Numbered from the stretch's first letter, positions 10,855-22,648 are shown. The stretch: 64,000 nucleotides of DNA from Lactuca virosa (GCA_928212115.1 CAKMRJ010005523.1:247995511-248059510); one strand, 5' to 3'. Numbers and translations: made by a program. Notes: a model not told the origin generated them from the letters alone.

Positions 10855-11010
10855 AGACCGGACCGGAGGGTCCAACGACATAGACCGGACCGAAGGGTCC
10901 AACGATACAAACCGGAACGAAGGGTTCAACGAGCTATGACCGGACCAGAGGGTCCAACGAGCTACGGGACTGGAGGGTTCCGCTGAGACACATCGACCGG
11001 AGGGTCGCAC
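10855..11010 (+). repeat. Short tandem array, GACCGGACCGRAGGGTCCAA-type units
   Basis: At least five imperfect units of roughly 25-30 bp share GACCGGA followed by GGGTCCAACGA. Each unit contains a small inverted repeat (GACC...GGTC). The array lies inside the outer LTR and does not code for protein; the open frames here simply reflect the repeat period. Confidence 0.7.
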
Positions 11011-11047
11011 TGTAGCCTCGAGTGGCGTATATGTTGTATGTGATATT

Positions 11048-11829
11048 TATTGGGTTTTGAGCATTCTAACACTCCTATGGTGTACATGCAACCCTAAACA
11101 CCTTGGATCTATGTTTTCTCTAATATACATGCAAATGCTAATATTCCAAGGTATTACCCTATCTAGCATACAATCATAGATACTTGGATAATAATATAGA
11201 TAGAATACATACCTTTTGTAGTGTAGCTTGACTCCATGGGGCTTGAGTGCCTAGTGCCTCAAATGTGACACCTCAAATGGCTCACACAACATCAAATGCT
11301 CTTGGAATAACTTAGAGAGAAATCCACACTTCAAGAAATCGGCTAGCCCTTCTTTTTCACACATAGTCCCGATTTTGGTGAATAATATGATGCTTATATA
11401 GTATGTTACAATTAGGGTTACACCATGTGAACCCTAATTGTCATGACCTTTCATTTCCATGACCCATGGGTTAAGTAACCTCCATGGAGCATCCATGGAG
11501 TATCCTATGGGTTTAACCCAACTTGATTATCCATGGAGCTTTGGCCCACTATATAAGTTATGGATGATTTACACAATCAACCCATATATTTAATTAGTCT
11601 TCTTTTGATCACATAATTAATTCTAAATTAATTCTTGATCAATACTAATTAAATATTATTATTCTTATTATTAATATATTAGAACTTATAATATATTAAT
11701 AACCATAAGTGTCTTATTTCTCTCATTTAGTCTATCCAAGTGCATGATGCCATGCAACCCAAATGGACCATGCCTGGTCGGGTCAAGTACATACCAAATA
11801 TAGTTATGGACTTAGACACTACTCCAACA
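11048..11829 (-). repeat. 3' LTR of the Copia element
   Basis: This copy is 782 bp and nearly identical to 18034-18815. It contains several CCATGGAG palindromic units (about 11480-11540) and a TATATAAG/CTTATATA box near 11552. Confidence 0.85.
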
Positions 11830-11842
11830 GTCTCCCACTTGG
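11830..11842 (-). other. Polypurine tract of the Copia element
   Basis: Minus-strand CCAAGTGGGAGAC directly abuts the 3' LTR start TGTTGG, as expected for the plus-strand primer of a Copia-type element. Confidence 0.7.
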
Positions 11843-14800
11843 ATAAGTCTCAAACTATTATTTCGTATGACTTCAAGAACCAACTGGCAATCGTAGCTCT
11901 CAAAAGCCGCTGTCGAACTCTGACCTTGTAACTGAACTCTGACCTTGCCAATGACTTGTCTATTAGATAAGGGATCATATATTCCTCCATTCTAGATATC
12001 ATATGGACTGAGACATGGATTATAATCATTCTCTCTGTCCATTTGTTGTTTCCCGATTTCCGATTTATGACGATTGACTGATTGAACAAATCAAATCAGT
12101 CCTGGCTTGGCCAAGCACTCACATGTGTCATCACTAAATCATCGAGGGGCACACATATATCGTTTTTATCCCGAAGGTAAAAGGAATGGATAAACTTCGA
12201 CTCATATGGCTTGTTCTACTACTTGTTGAATCATATACAAAGGCACGTTTTATAACATCGAGTTACCAATGCGTTTTCGTGCAATCAATGTACTATCAAC
12301 TCATAGTAACAACTCATATCTCTAGCTTTGAAGAATATACGATATTATCGTGTCATGATCACTCGTGATAAAATCCATGAAGTGATTCAAATGAGCGCCG
12401 GTTGAATCCAATACTCAGAACTTATGAGCACTCATGAGTGTTGTAGCACCACTTTGTCCACCAACTTGGACCTCTACAAGCCAACCCATGACAGTCTTGA
12501 TTCATATCTACTTCCAACATATGACCGACTGTGGATGGTTTGAATAACTTAGTCATTCAGGAAGAATAACCTAGTTTATTCTGGAAGTCAAAACATGCAA
12601 AATGAAACACAAAAATAAATGAATCTAATATGGTATCAAACTATGAATATAAATAAAACACTTTTTATTTATCACCATACTGATTACTCATTATTCATTG
12701 TTTCGGTTTTATCAACTTTATACTTGAATTTAGAAAACACTAGTTGTCCCATGCTCCAAGCATGTACACTATGTTTTTCTAAGAAATAGCTTTGCAATGC
12801 ATCAAGTATGCACTCTATGTTTGTCTATGATCCTTACTTTGTGAAATAGACTAATTGAACATAATTTCAATGATTCTAATTTCACACCTCCAAATCCTTA
12901 TCGAAAAATGTGAGAATTTCAAATTCCTATCATTTATCGAAATCTGTTTAGATTTTAAACTTATATGCACTGACCCTCCTGTAATGAATATGTACAAAGT
13001 CACAAAGACTTGTCAACAGTCATTATAAGGTATTCCAATGGAGTTCAACTCCATGGAAACTAAGTCTCATATTCAAAGTACATTGCTTTGAACATGCTTG
13101 TTGCATTAAGTTTTCTAATCTTACACAGATAACTTCCACCTATGGAGACAAATCCATCTTCTCATTTTGACTATCACTTCTGAACAAGAGATGCCTCTTT
13201 TCAGAATATGTCAATATGGTCCTTCCAAAATTAGCACTATACTTCCAACTGTCCCTGAGCAACTAATCTTTGGTAAACCTTAGATTGTCCTCGACAATTG
13301 CTTAATCCTTTTAGTCATATCCAATTCTAGACCTTTTCCCTTCTTAATGCCCCATGCATTCGGAAAATTTTAGAAAGGACAAATATTATAGCACATGCAA
13401 TCGATCCTGTACCCAAAGCAAATGGGACACGATTCATAATGTCTCACATAAAGACATGATTCTAGACCAGTCTTTTGCTACAATAATTTTTGTTTGCCAT
13501 GTTTTCAAAATTTGACTATGAAGAGGGATGCCGTAATCATAACCGAATTTTGAGAACGCAATATATAGAATTTTCTTAAGTTGAACCAATCCAACATGAA
13601 ATTCATATATATATTCTTGACTAAAATGATTAAAATCTCAATCTAAGCCTTTTAGAATTGAAATGAAGTATAATTTCCTCTCTCTTAATTATAGTAAAAC
13701 AACTTTTTCAACCCTTGCAACCTCACGAGTTAAACTTTTGTTTTCTATAATTAACATTGCTAACTTGCAATACTTATCATAATTATCATGCTCCCACTAA
13801 CATGATGATTATCAGCATAATACTTATGCTCCCACTAGCTTTGACATTTATTCAGAAATTAGTGGACTTCTAGAAATCAATACTTTATTGACTTTCTTAC
13901 CAAAGTTCAAATTTCTGATACTAGATTGCTTTGATAAGACTTTATCAAAATCATACACCTTATTGTAAATAGCTCACTGGAGTGTCTAAAAAATTTAAGA
14001 ACTATGAAAAGGGATGCCGTAATCATAGTCTCAATTGGTTAGACCTTTGCTATTTCTCATAAGTCCATGTTAGTGTGCTCTACTAACGACTTTGAGAATG
14101 CAAAGATTACTATCTACTTAAAAATCTACTTAGTGAAAGTGTTTCCTCACCATCATTTTCATGAATCGGAGAGAAACCTTATAACACTTAGATTTTTATG
14201 GTGTATGAGTTCCTACCCATATGAATTTGTCAAAACCATAACCACAATACAAGGTTAGTGACAAATCCAAACTCATATGGATTGAACTTGTGCAATCTTA
14301 AGTTCTTGCCACCTGGCAGCACAAGGGCCTGCCATAGCTTCCAAGTAGCTGTGCAACCAATTGAGAACTTTCAGAACTCCTATGCAAAGTCAACTTGAAT
14401 AGGCACAGAAATGTCAACACGATAGGTTATACACCTCAAGTCGTGTGCTAGTGAAGAATTCCAGGTTTTATTCTTGATTAGGTCTTGAAACGTTCAAGAG
14501 CTTTAGGGCTCCCACTGTCCTCTTGACATATAAGACTCACTTGCCAAATATACAAGAGATAGTGCGGATTCTTTATCAAGACAAACACTTCACACACTTG
14601 GCCTAAGTTGGTCTTTGTTTAACCCAAAACATCACAACTTACCAATTTCAAATGTACAAGAGTAGGACACTTTTACTCTTACATTTGACAAGTGTTATAA
14701 ACCTTTCTTTAAGATATGTCACTCAACTTATAGTCTTGGAGTATGACTCTAAGACTTGTTTTGGAACGAGGTATGACTCATCTTCTTGATTTAACCATTT

Positions 14801-14929
14801 CAACAATTCATGACTCCTCTTCTTATCCATAAGAATGCACTAAGATGTCCTTAGAAGACCAATTGTGATGTGGTTCTTTAATCATTAAGATGATCACAAA
14901 ACATTATACTAAAGTACTCTCCCATCTTT

Positions 14930-15172
14930 TCAGATTTGAGAAACTTTAATCTTTCTGCCTAATTTGATTCTTCTCATTCGTTCTGCCATACATCGAGACT
15001 TTTCCAATGCTTCAGAATTATACTTAAACTTATAAGTATAACCATCTTTACTAAACTTTAGTAAATCATGACGAATAGGCTTAATGAGCTTTGTGGTGGA
15101 CATGACCAGTGCACAAGAATGTGTACTCGATCCCTTTAGTCCTTCACTTGATTCACACATCCATGTGAACAA
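14930..15172 (-). pseudogene. Copia integrase remnant
   Basis: The minus-strand frame includes GYTYKFKYNSEALEKSR and LGRKIK. These match the stretch of Copia integrase that normally reads GY-YL-KHKSEA-EKFKE...LGKKIK. The neighbouring catalytic residues are not found in frame. This is a decayed fragment, useful only to show the element's ancestry and strand. Confidence 0.5.
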
Positions 15173-16009
15173 GTCTTAATTTTCCAATGCTTGAAAGTTC
15201 TCATTCATCATACTATTCAACTTGCATGATTCCAAGTTTCTATCCAACTGAAGCCTTGGGAATGAGAATCTTTCCTTATTTGGTAAATTATGACACTACC
15301 ACAAACGGAAGAATTAAGTCCATTTTTCCAATATCGCTATCAATGGAATCATATAAACAACCATTTTTCACAAATGCCACTGTAAGGATATTTAAAATAA
15401 ATATAAAATTAAAACCTTTTATTTTATTTCAAAACTTTGCGGAAAAAACTTATCCTTACAGTGCAAATGCATATGAAAAACTTGTTGTTATCTATTCCTA
15501 AGCAATATATCATAACTCCTAAGTAACAGCTCAAAAATTCTGATTCGATCGAAATCCATCTTCGTGATCAGAATCATCATGTACTTCCTTTAAGTTTCTT
15601 CACTTTTCTTTGATTCTTAAAGCATCAACATGTGACCCAGTCACATCATGTAATGAGAATCTCATAACAGAAACTTAACAGAGTTAGATAGTGGACTTTT
15701 ACCTGAAGAAGAGTCAAACTTCTTGACTTGATCAACCTTTTGATCTTTCAGGTAAATAGGCAGCTTCGCAATCAATGCCCCTTCCTTTGGTAAGGTAAAC
15801 ATATGGACTCTTTGGTAATGGGACTATCTCAGACTTAGCCTTTCTCTTTACCATTTGGTCAACCAGGTTGACTATGGCCAATCCCTTTCCATTGGGAAGA
15901 GAATGCTTTTTCTGGGTATCCAATGTTACCATTGTCAATGTCCATTGAAGGTTTTGGGAGTTGATCTACTAATCAGATTTGCTCTGCCAGTGCTCCAAAT
16001 CATTGCTGA

Positions 16010-16195
16010 TTAAGCACCCCAAAGCAAATAGATAAGATCATTAAGGGTCATGTCATAGTACTTTACATGGTAGTCCATAAGGAACTTACTATGTGACTTA
16101 GAAAGTGATTGAACATCCAACCTTCTTAAGACTTTGACACCCAACTCTCCCAGCTTGTCAATATGTGACTTCATCTCCAAGATGCGATCACACAT
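16010..16195 (-). pseudogene. Copia gag remnant
   Basis: The minus-strand frame has LEMKSHIDKLGELGV and LSKSHSKFLMDYHVKYYDMT, then LNDLIYLL. It resembles the UBN2-type gag of plant Copia elements (MK-YID-L...SLP-S...F...Y). A second short minus frame at 15732-15938 may be the gag tail (TQKKHSLPNGKG). No intact polyprotein joins them. Confidence 0.5.
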
Positions 16196-17244
16196 AGACC
16201 TTGCTTGCCAATAGGGATTGAGTGACCTTTGAACTTGTGGGTTAGGGAGAATAATTGGAGGAGGTGGAGGAAGTAAAGTTCCAAGAGATTTGGGAAGATC
16301 ATAGATGTCTGAACTTAGACATCTTTTGGGAGATATTCAAGATAGTTGATGTAAAGTCCTTAATATGACACCCAATATGAAATATTAAGGCTAGGACCCA
16401 ACAAACTATTTTATAACTTAGAAGAGGGATGCCGTAATCCAAGCTATAAAATATTTGAAGGTAGGTGAATGCCGATTCACCAATTTCCACCAAGATAAAC
16501 GAAATGTATTATTAGGTTTTAATTGGATTTGAAACTCCTAGATCTTTTGAGATTCATTGAACTTTTCAATGACATGTTTCAAGCTCGAGTGTGCCCTTCA
16601 GGTTTTGTGACTGGGATGCCGAGGATCACAAAGCAAGGTGTGAAGTAACCATGCAAATTACTTGGTAGCCTTAAGTGTTTACCCCTCAATCGATGTGCCG
16701 GTTAACCACACACACTCCATCGATACTATGATAAACATTAAGTTACCCTTTGCCTACCTTGTTAAGTCCAGGTTAGTGTGCCGGTTAACCACACACGCTC
16801 CACTAACGGCTTAAACAAAGTGCAAAGTGTAATTTCATGGATTAGCACCTTATTCACATTTTCCTAAGTAACTAAGATTGGGAATTTATAAATGTTTAGT
16901 TACTTAGTATTTATCATTAATACTTTTAATGAAGGGAGAATTATAATCTTTGTCCTACCCGTTCGGCTAACGACCCTCCACCAGTCAAGGAAGCGGTGGG
17001 TGAGATTAGACACCCATTAAGCTGCCATTTTATAGGCAACAACCTTATACCCCCCTTATAGACCGGCTTCGTGAATGAGGCCTACTAATGGTAAGACTGA
17101 CTTGCTCTTATACATATATATATATATATATATATTATTAACTTATAATATTATAAAGTATATGGGTTGAATTTTAACTTTTAAAACTCTAAGGGCTTAA
17201 CTTGGAGTTAAAGTATTCTTGAGGGAAACTTTACATATTCCAAA

Positions 17245-17565
17245 ACTTGAGGGCAAGTTTTGAAAACATTCAAAACTAATTAATTCCATAACTTATGTGT
17301 TTAAAGTAGTTTTAATTAAAAAACTCTTCAAGTTCCATAACTTGAGGACAAGTTATGGAAGACTTTAAACTAAGAAAAGAATGTAACTTTTCTTTATTTT
17401 TGTAACTTATGGAACTAATTAAGGTTACACATTTTATTACTTAATGAAGTGACTTTTGAATCTCCATAACTTGAGGACAAGACTCTTCATTTTTGTAACC
17501 ATTGCCAACTTTTATGAGTTTTATGAAACTTAAATGTGACTTTTCATATAACTTGAGGACAAGTT
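17245..17565. repeat. AACTTG-AGGA-CAAGTT hairpins
   Basis: Units lie at 17245-17260 (loop AGGG), 17339-17354, about 17468-17481 (right arm degraded) and 17550-17565. The arms extend beyond the core and stay complementary while changing sequence: CAAAACTTG/CAAGTTTTG in the first, CCATAACTTG/CAAGTTATGG in the second. They lie in the leader region of the Copia element, 450-800 bp from its primer-binding site. Confidence 0.75.
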
Positions 17566-17867
17566 ACAAAAACACATTTTAGAATCAACTTTTAGATTAA
17601 AATGGATTGAAAACAACTATTCAATTAACTTTCCTATTAATCTAAGCAACTCATATGGACAAGATAATTGGAATCAAACTTTTTCATGTAATTAGCATAA
17701 CACTTAAACTAATACAAAACATGAATCTATTGACAATTATCTTTGAAATTGGATTAGCATGAACATTACCACATCAAAAACAAGTTTATAAGTTCAAAAA
17801 CAACTTATGGTAATGTTCCTAGTCCAATTCCAGCCAAAACAGTCGAAGATATGCTGTCTGGGACACA

Positions 17868-17953
17868 AACTCGTCGAGTTCTTATAGGAAACTCGTCGAG
17901 TTCATGCCTTAACACATGAACTCGTCGAGTTTATGGCCAGAACTCATCGAGTT
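17868..17953. repeat. Four AACTCGTCGAGTT palindromes
   Basis: Copies lie at 17868-17880, 17890-17902, 17919-17931 and 17941-17953 (the last reads AACTCATCGAGTT). They lie just inside the 5' end of the Copia element, about 70-150 bp from its primer-binding site. The core is the same as in the outer Gypsy-type LTR at 10315-10489. Confidence 0.8.
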
Positions 17954-18020
17954 TTCTGTCTGGACAGATTCTCAGCCTTGAAAAATAAGTTGCATCAAGT
18001 ATAATTGAAAACAACCCTAG

Positions 18021-18032
18021 GCTCTGATACCA
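18021..18032 (-). other. Primer-binding site of the Copia element
   Basis: Minus-strand TGGTATCAGAGC, one base inside the LTR edge at 18034. It is the initiator tRNA-Met type and marks 18034-18815 as the 5' LTR. Confidence 0.9.
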
Positions 18033-18033
18033 T

Positions 18034-18815
18034 TGTTGGGTTTTGAACATTCTAACACTCCTATGGTGTACATGCAACCCTAAATACCTTGGATCTATGT
18101 TTTCTCTAATATACATGCAAATGCTAATATTCCAAGGTATTACCCTATCTAGCATACAATCATAGATACTTGGGTAATAATATAGATAAAATACATACCT
18201 TTTGTAGTGTAGCTTGACTCCATGGGGCTTGAGTGCCTAGTGCCTCAAATGTGACACCTCAAATGGCTCACACAACATCAAATGCTCTTGGAATAACTTA
18301 GAGAGAAATCCACACTTCAAGAAATCGGCTAGCCCTTCTTTTTCACACATAGTCCCGATTTTGGTGAATAATATGATGCTTATATAGTATGTTACAATTA
18401 GGGTTACACCATGTAAACCCTAATTGTCATGACCTTTCATTTCCATGACCCATGGGTTAAGTAACCTCCATGGAGCATCCATGGAGTATCCTATGGGTTT
18501 AACCTAACTTGATTATCCATGGAGCTTTGGCCCACTATATAAGTTATGGATGATTTACACAATCAACCCATATATTTAATTAGTCTTCTTTTGATCACAT
18601 AATTAATTCTAAATTAATTCTTGATCAATACTAATTAAATATTATTATTCTTATTATTAATATATTAGAACTTATAATATATTAATAACCATAAGTGTCT
18701 TATTTCTCTCATTTAGTCTATCCAAGTGCATGATGCCATGCAACCCAAATGGACCATGCCTGGTTGGGTCAAGTACATACCAAATATAGTTATGGACTTA
18801 GACACTAATCCAACA
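18034..18815 (-). repeat. 5' LTR of the Copia element
   Basis: This 782-bp LTR starts TGTTGGG and ends CCAACA, with GTATT following at 18816-18820. It is the partner of 11048-11829, and only a handful of substitutions are visible between them. Confidence 0.88.
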
Positions 18816-19063
18816 GTATTTTGGGGAACTCACTAAGCTTCGTGCTTACCGTGTTATGTGTTATGTGTTTCAGGTATCTCAGAGGATCGCGGGAAGGCAC
18901 CAGCTTGATTGTACACACCAGAGAAAGAGTTATGTTTTGAGGATCCTGAATTTTTAATGGAGTTGTGTTTTGTAATTTGAATAAACGAGATTTCCATACA
19001 ATTTGTTATGAAAAGTATGCGATTTTAAAATGAAAAATCTGTTTGAAAAATTACGGTGTTACA
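18816..19063 (+). repeat. Outer Gypsy-type LTR, last piece
   Basis: This piece begins directly after the Copia element and ends GGTGTTACA at 19063, where an older Copia gag frame begins. It contains GAATAAACG near 18977, a plausible polyadenylation signal on the plus strand. With 1-62 and 10142-11047 it forms one LTR, either a solo LTR or an element end; its other border is outside the window. Confidence 0.6.
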
Positions 19064-19523
19064 CAGAGGATGTTTCGTCTCCTTTCATCTGAATCTTTAG
19101 TAATTGTGTTTTTAGGGTATATTCCCTAGAAGATGTATGTGGAGCGTATGCACGCTCTAAGGACAACCAAACGTCACGAGATGTAGTAGTACCTTGAACA
19201 TGAGGAAAAGCAGCCTCTGAGATTGTAGAGATGATCCGCATTCTTACGTGAGCATCATTGGCGACCCATATCGCATAGTTCGGGTTCGGCTGGGATTGTT
19301 TGGGGGCATCTTTGTCTGATGATGTTGCTTGTTCAATCAGTGGTGATGGGCAAGGGACGGTACCATCAACATAACCAATTAGGTTGTTTGTGATAAGAAA
19401 AGGATGAATCATTGTTTTCCAAAATCCATAGTTTGTTGGAGAGAGAGTAAAACCGAACTTATGGGAATTATGAGAGGTTTTCTCAGCCGTTGTGAAAGCA
19501 GCAATTAACGCCATTGATAGCAA
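19064..19523 (-). pseudogene. Copia gag N-terminal fragment
   Basis: The minus-strand frame starts at 19523 and runs 153 residues to the LTR edge. It has the plant Copia gag N-terminus: KFGFTLSPTNYGFWKTMIHP, then NNLIGYVDGT, then TSRDVWLSLERAYAPHTSSR and LLKIQMKGDE. Similarity is cut exactly where the outer LTR ends (19063), so that LTR interrupted this frame. The downstream part of the polyprotein would lie beyond the other side of the outer element, outside the window. Confidence 0.8.
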
Positions 19524-19583
19524 GAAAGAAAGAAGATGAATATCAGAGAAGGTTTGGCGGCAGCTAGGTTTAGCGACAATTGT

Positions 19584-19595
19584 GCTCTGATACCA
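19584..19595 (-). other. Primer-binding site of the older Copia element
   Basis: Minus-strand TGGTATCAGAGC between the gag start (19523) and the short LTR at 19608-19749. Confidence 0.85.
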
Positions 19596-19607
19596 AGATA
19601 ATCAGAT

Positions 19608-19749
19608 TGTAATATTGTGTGTATTATTATAATATGAGAATACGATTACAATATATATATATATATATAGAGTAGATATTTACACTTTGTACCCTTCTAC
19701 TACTTAGCTATATTACAAACTGTCTAATATACTCAATCCTAACTTTACA
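19608..19749 (-). repeat. 5' LTR of the older Copia element
   Basis: On the minus strand it starts TGTAAAGTTAGG and ends ATTACA about 12 bp before the primer-binding site. It includes an AT dinucleotide run at about 19651-19669. At about 142 bp it is a short LTR. The partner LTR is outside the window, so the borders rest on TG/CA ends and position only. Confidence 0.6.
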
Positions 19750-20590
19750 TGTTTAATTTTCATATCATATCGTGTCGACCTGTTTAATTCATTTTTTTAA
19801 ATATCTTACCAAAACTATTTATTTCATGTGTTGGATTGACATGTCGTATGAATCACCTGTAATTTGTATATTATGTTATATTATGCTTTAATTTGTATAT
19901 AATAAAATTTCATTTTTTAAGTATTGTGTATCATCACAATTTCATAATCGAACTAGTTTGTTGTTCTAAATTGTGTAAAGTCGAAGCAATAATATTTGAA
20001 AATCAAGAAGGTAGTAGACCAAATAGTTTTCGGTATACTTTTTTTTTTTGGTAATAATAGTGTAAAATTAAAACTTGGTATTAAATTATTAACAGAAGTT
20101 TAAAATAGAATGAACCATAATATAATTTGATTATTATTTAATAATATTATCGTAATAATTTCAAAACACATGACTGTATACTATATTCTAGGTTAGAAAA
20201 AAAATATCGATAATGGAATAAATGAACATGAAACATGTTACCTCTTAAATAAGTTTAATAATTCATGTAATAAATAAGTAATATAATTGTGAAACTTAAT
20301 AATTATTTAACAACATTATCTCATATTCTCATAATAACTTGTTGTATGCTTTTTAAATGATTTAAAAACTATTTTCTTATAAAAGTAATAAATTTCTTGA
20401 ATAAAATATTATAATATATACTAATTTCTTTTAGAGTCATAAAACATGACTTCAAGTTGTGTGCTCTTCTTGATTATCTTCAATAATAACTTAACAATTT
20501 GAGCACTGTAGTCTTATATTTTACTACCTGGCCACCATGGTTATCTTTTCTTCACAGATTTGGGACCATAGTGATTAGTCCACTCTCCTG
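19750..20590. other. Intergenic, AT-rich
   Basis: This AT-rich region upstream of the desulfhydrase gene has no coding similarity. Its last part is the likely promoter, but I see no TATA box that I would defend. Confidence 0.5.
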
Positions 20591-22615
20591 ATGTTGAACA
20601 GCACCTGGAGCATTCGGCGATTAACCCCAAGTCCCAGCCTATCACCATTCTTCTCATTACCCACCACCAACACCCCCAAATTACGCCCAAATCAAACTCC
20701 ATTTCGTTTCATGGCATCCACAACTCAATTACAGCAACAACAACAACAATCGACTTCTGAGTTCTTGACGCAGAGACCATATCATCCTCCGACATGGGCA
20801 TCTAAACTCAATCCAATTCCTTCTCACGCCTTCTCTCTTGGACATGTAATTCGTACCCTTTTCCCTCTTTCACTCCCTGTTTTATGCCGTTTTTTATTGT
20901 TGGTTCTGTTTGATTTCAGTTTCCGACTCCAATTCACAAATGGAACCTTCCTAACTTGCCCAAGGACACTGAAGTCTGGCTAAAGGTAACTAGCTCATAT
21001 CCATATTTTGGTTTGTACTTCGTTCAGTATATGGATTTTGTTTGAATGCAGATCGGTGAAAAGTTTTGGTTTTATGCCTAGTTACATGACTTATGAAGTG
21101 TTTTTATTGATGCAATTGTTGTATGATTGATGATTTTTACAAGTACTTGCTGCTTTCTTTTCTGAAAATGTGTACGGATAGCATCGAATTCCAGTAAAAC
21201 CTAGATGGGTAGTTATCAGTAATACTGGATATCATCATAGTTTATTACTTTCTTTTTGCAATACTGACACGAAACTCTTCATCATGTAAGCGTGATGATC
21301 TTTCAGGTATGCAATTGAGCGGGAACAAAGTTCGCAAACTTGAATTCTTGTTAGCAGATGCGGTTGCACAAGGAGCAGACTGCATCATAACCATTGGCGG
21401 CATTCAAAGCAATCATTGTCGTGCGACAGCTGTCGCTGCCAAGTATCTCAACCTAGATTGTTTTCTAATACTTCGTACCTCAAAGGTGTCCTATATTCAA
21501 ACCATCTCTCATTTTTTTCTTAATCTTTAAATTTTACTTTTTAATTTAATTTATTTACTATGCAGATGCTTGTGGAAAAAGACCCTGGATTGACAGGAAA
21601 CCTGTTGGTGGAGCGATTAGTTGGTGCACATATTGATCTTGTTTCAAAGGAAGAATATTCAAGAATTGGAAGTTTGGTATGTAATATATTCAAACATTTT
21701 GTCTATAAAAATATTGTAGTAAATTACAAAACTTTCTTTCCTTTTTGCTTGACTTTCAGACACTTACTAATTTGTTGAAAGAAAAGTTGATAAAAGAAGG
21801 AAGAAAACCTTATGTCATTCCGGTTGGTGGATCAAATTCCTTAGGGACCTGGTGAGATTGGATTTTTTTTAAGATATATACAGTATATTTTTTACAAAAT
21901 ATTAAAAAAAATTTAAAAGATGAATTCCAACATGTGATGTAGGGGATATATTGAAGCAATTAGGGAGATTGAGAATCAGGTCCAAAAAGGGACAATCAAA
22001 ACAAGCTTTGATGATATTGTTGTAGCATGTGGCAGGTTTTAGTCCTGTTATTATTTCAACTTTTAATGTGATTACTTTTATATTTTAAGCATGATATGAT
22101 ATGAAGTTATCTCTCTCTAACTTCATCTTTTTTATTGTATTTGTGTTGATTTTTAGTGGTGGTACAGTTGCTGGTTTGTCAATTGCTTCATGTCTAAGTG
22201 AACTTAAAACAAAAGTACATCTTTTATTTTAATTTAATTTCTTTCCTTAAAGATTCAAAACTTTTAATTTAACAAAATTAAATTGCAGGTTACTGCATAT
22301 TGTGTATGCGATGATCCGGAATACTTCTATGATTATGTCCAAGGTCTACTTGATGGACTTGAAGCTGGAGTCGATTCACATGATATAGTCAAAATCGAAA
22401 ATGTAACAACATAAACTTATTTTCATGTATAATTTTTGACATTTTGATGTTTGTTTAATATTTGTTTTGATAGGCCAAAGGAGTCGGGTATGCCATGAGT
22501 ACAGCAGAAGAGCTTAAATTTGTCAAGGAAGTTGCAGAAAGCACCGCTGTGATCCTGGATCCTGTTTACAGGTTCGGGCTATTATATTTGCTTTTGAACC
22601 ATGAAACTATTTTTT

Positions 22616-22648
<33 letters not shown>

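Larger units (their letters stand above)
10142..11047 (+). repeat. Outer Gypsy-type LTR, middle piece
   Basis: This is a continuation of the sequence at 1-62, cut off on the right by the Copia element at 11048 and resuming at 18816. It carries a cluster of ACTCGWCGAGT palindromes (10315-10489) and a tandem array with ACCGGAGGGTCC-like units (10855-11010). No coding region is present. Orientation is taken from the AATAAA signal in the third piece. Confidence 0.65.
13502..16807. repeat. Stem-loops with conserved TGCCG loop and differing stems
   Basis: Seven hairpins share a loop core TGCCG. Three have loop GGGATGCCGTAATC (13525-13538, 14011-14024, 16427-16440). Their arms are 13506-13520/13538-13552 (12 pairs, one G-T, two mismatches), 14001-14007/14023-14029 (ACTATGA/TCATAGT) and 16403-16422/16440-16459 (long AT-rich arms). 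Others are 16465-16482 (GGTGAAT/ATTCACC), about 16605-16634 (TTTGTGA/TCACAAA around GGGATGCCGAGGA), 16689-16724 (ATCGATG/CATCGAT) and 16772-16807 (GTTAGTG/CACTAAC). The last two share the loop start TGCCGGTTAACCACACAC but have unrelated, perfectly paired stems. Confidence 0.75.
11048..18815 (-). mobile_element. Copia-type LTR retrotransposon, decayed, rich in stem-loops
   Basis: Two 782-bp LTRs (11048-11829 and 18034-18815) start TGTTGGGTTTTGA and end CCAACA; the left copy has TA instead of TG at its start. They are flanked by ATATT (11043-11047) and GTATT (18816-18820), a 5-bp duplication with one change. A primer-binding site at 18021-18032 and a purine tract at 11830-11842 give minus orientation. 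The LTRs are almost identical, but the 6.2-kb interior has no long open frame, only gag and integrase echoes. That suggests a non-autonomous family mobilised in trans. The interior has many hairpins, described separately. It sits inside the outer LTR. Confidence 0.88.

Noticed and set aside
10735..11010. Arg/Pro-rich open frames on both strands
   Set aside because: They follow from the tandem repeat period in the outer LTR.
10315..17953. Palindrome clusters as a CRISPR-like array
   Set aside because: Plant nuclear DNA, irregular spacing, no unique spacers of constant length, no cas genes.
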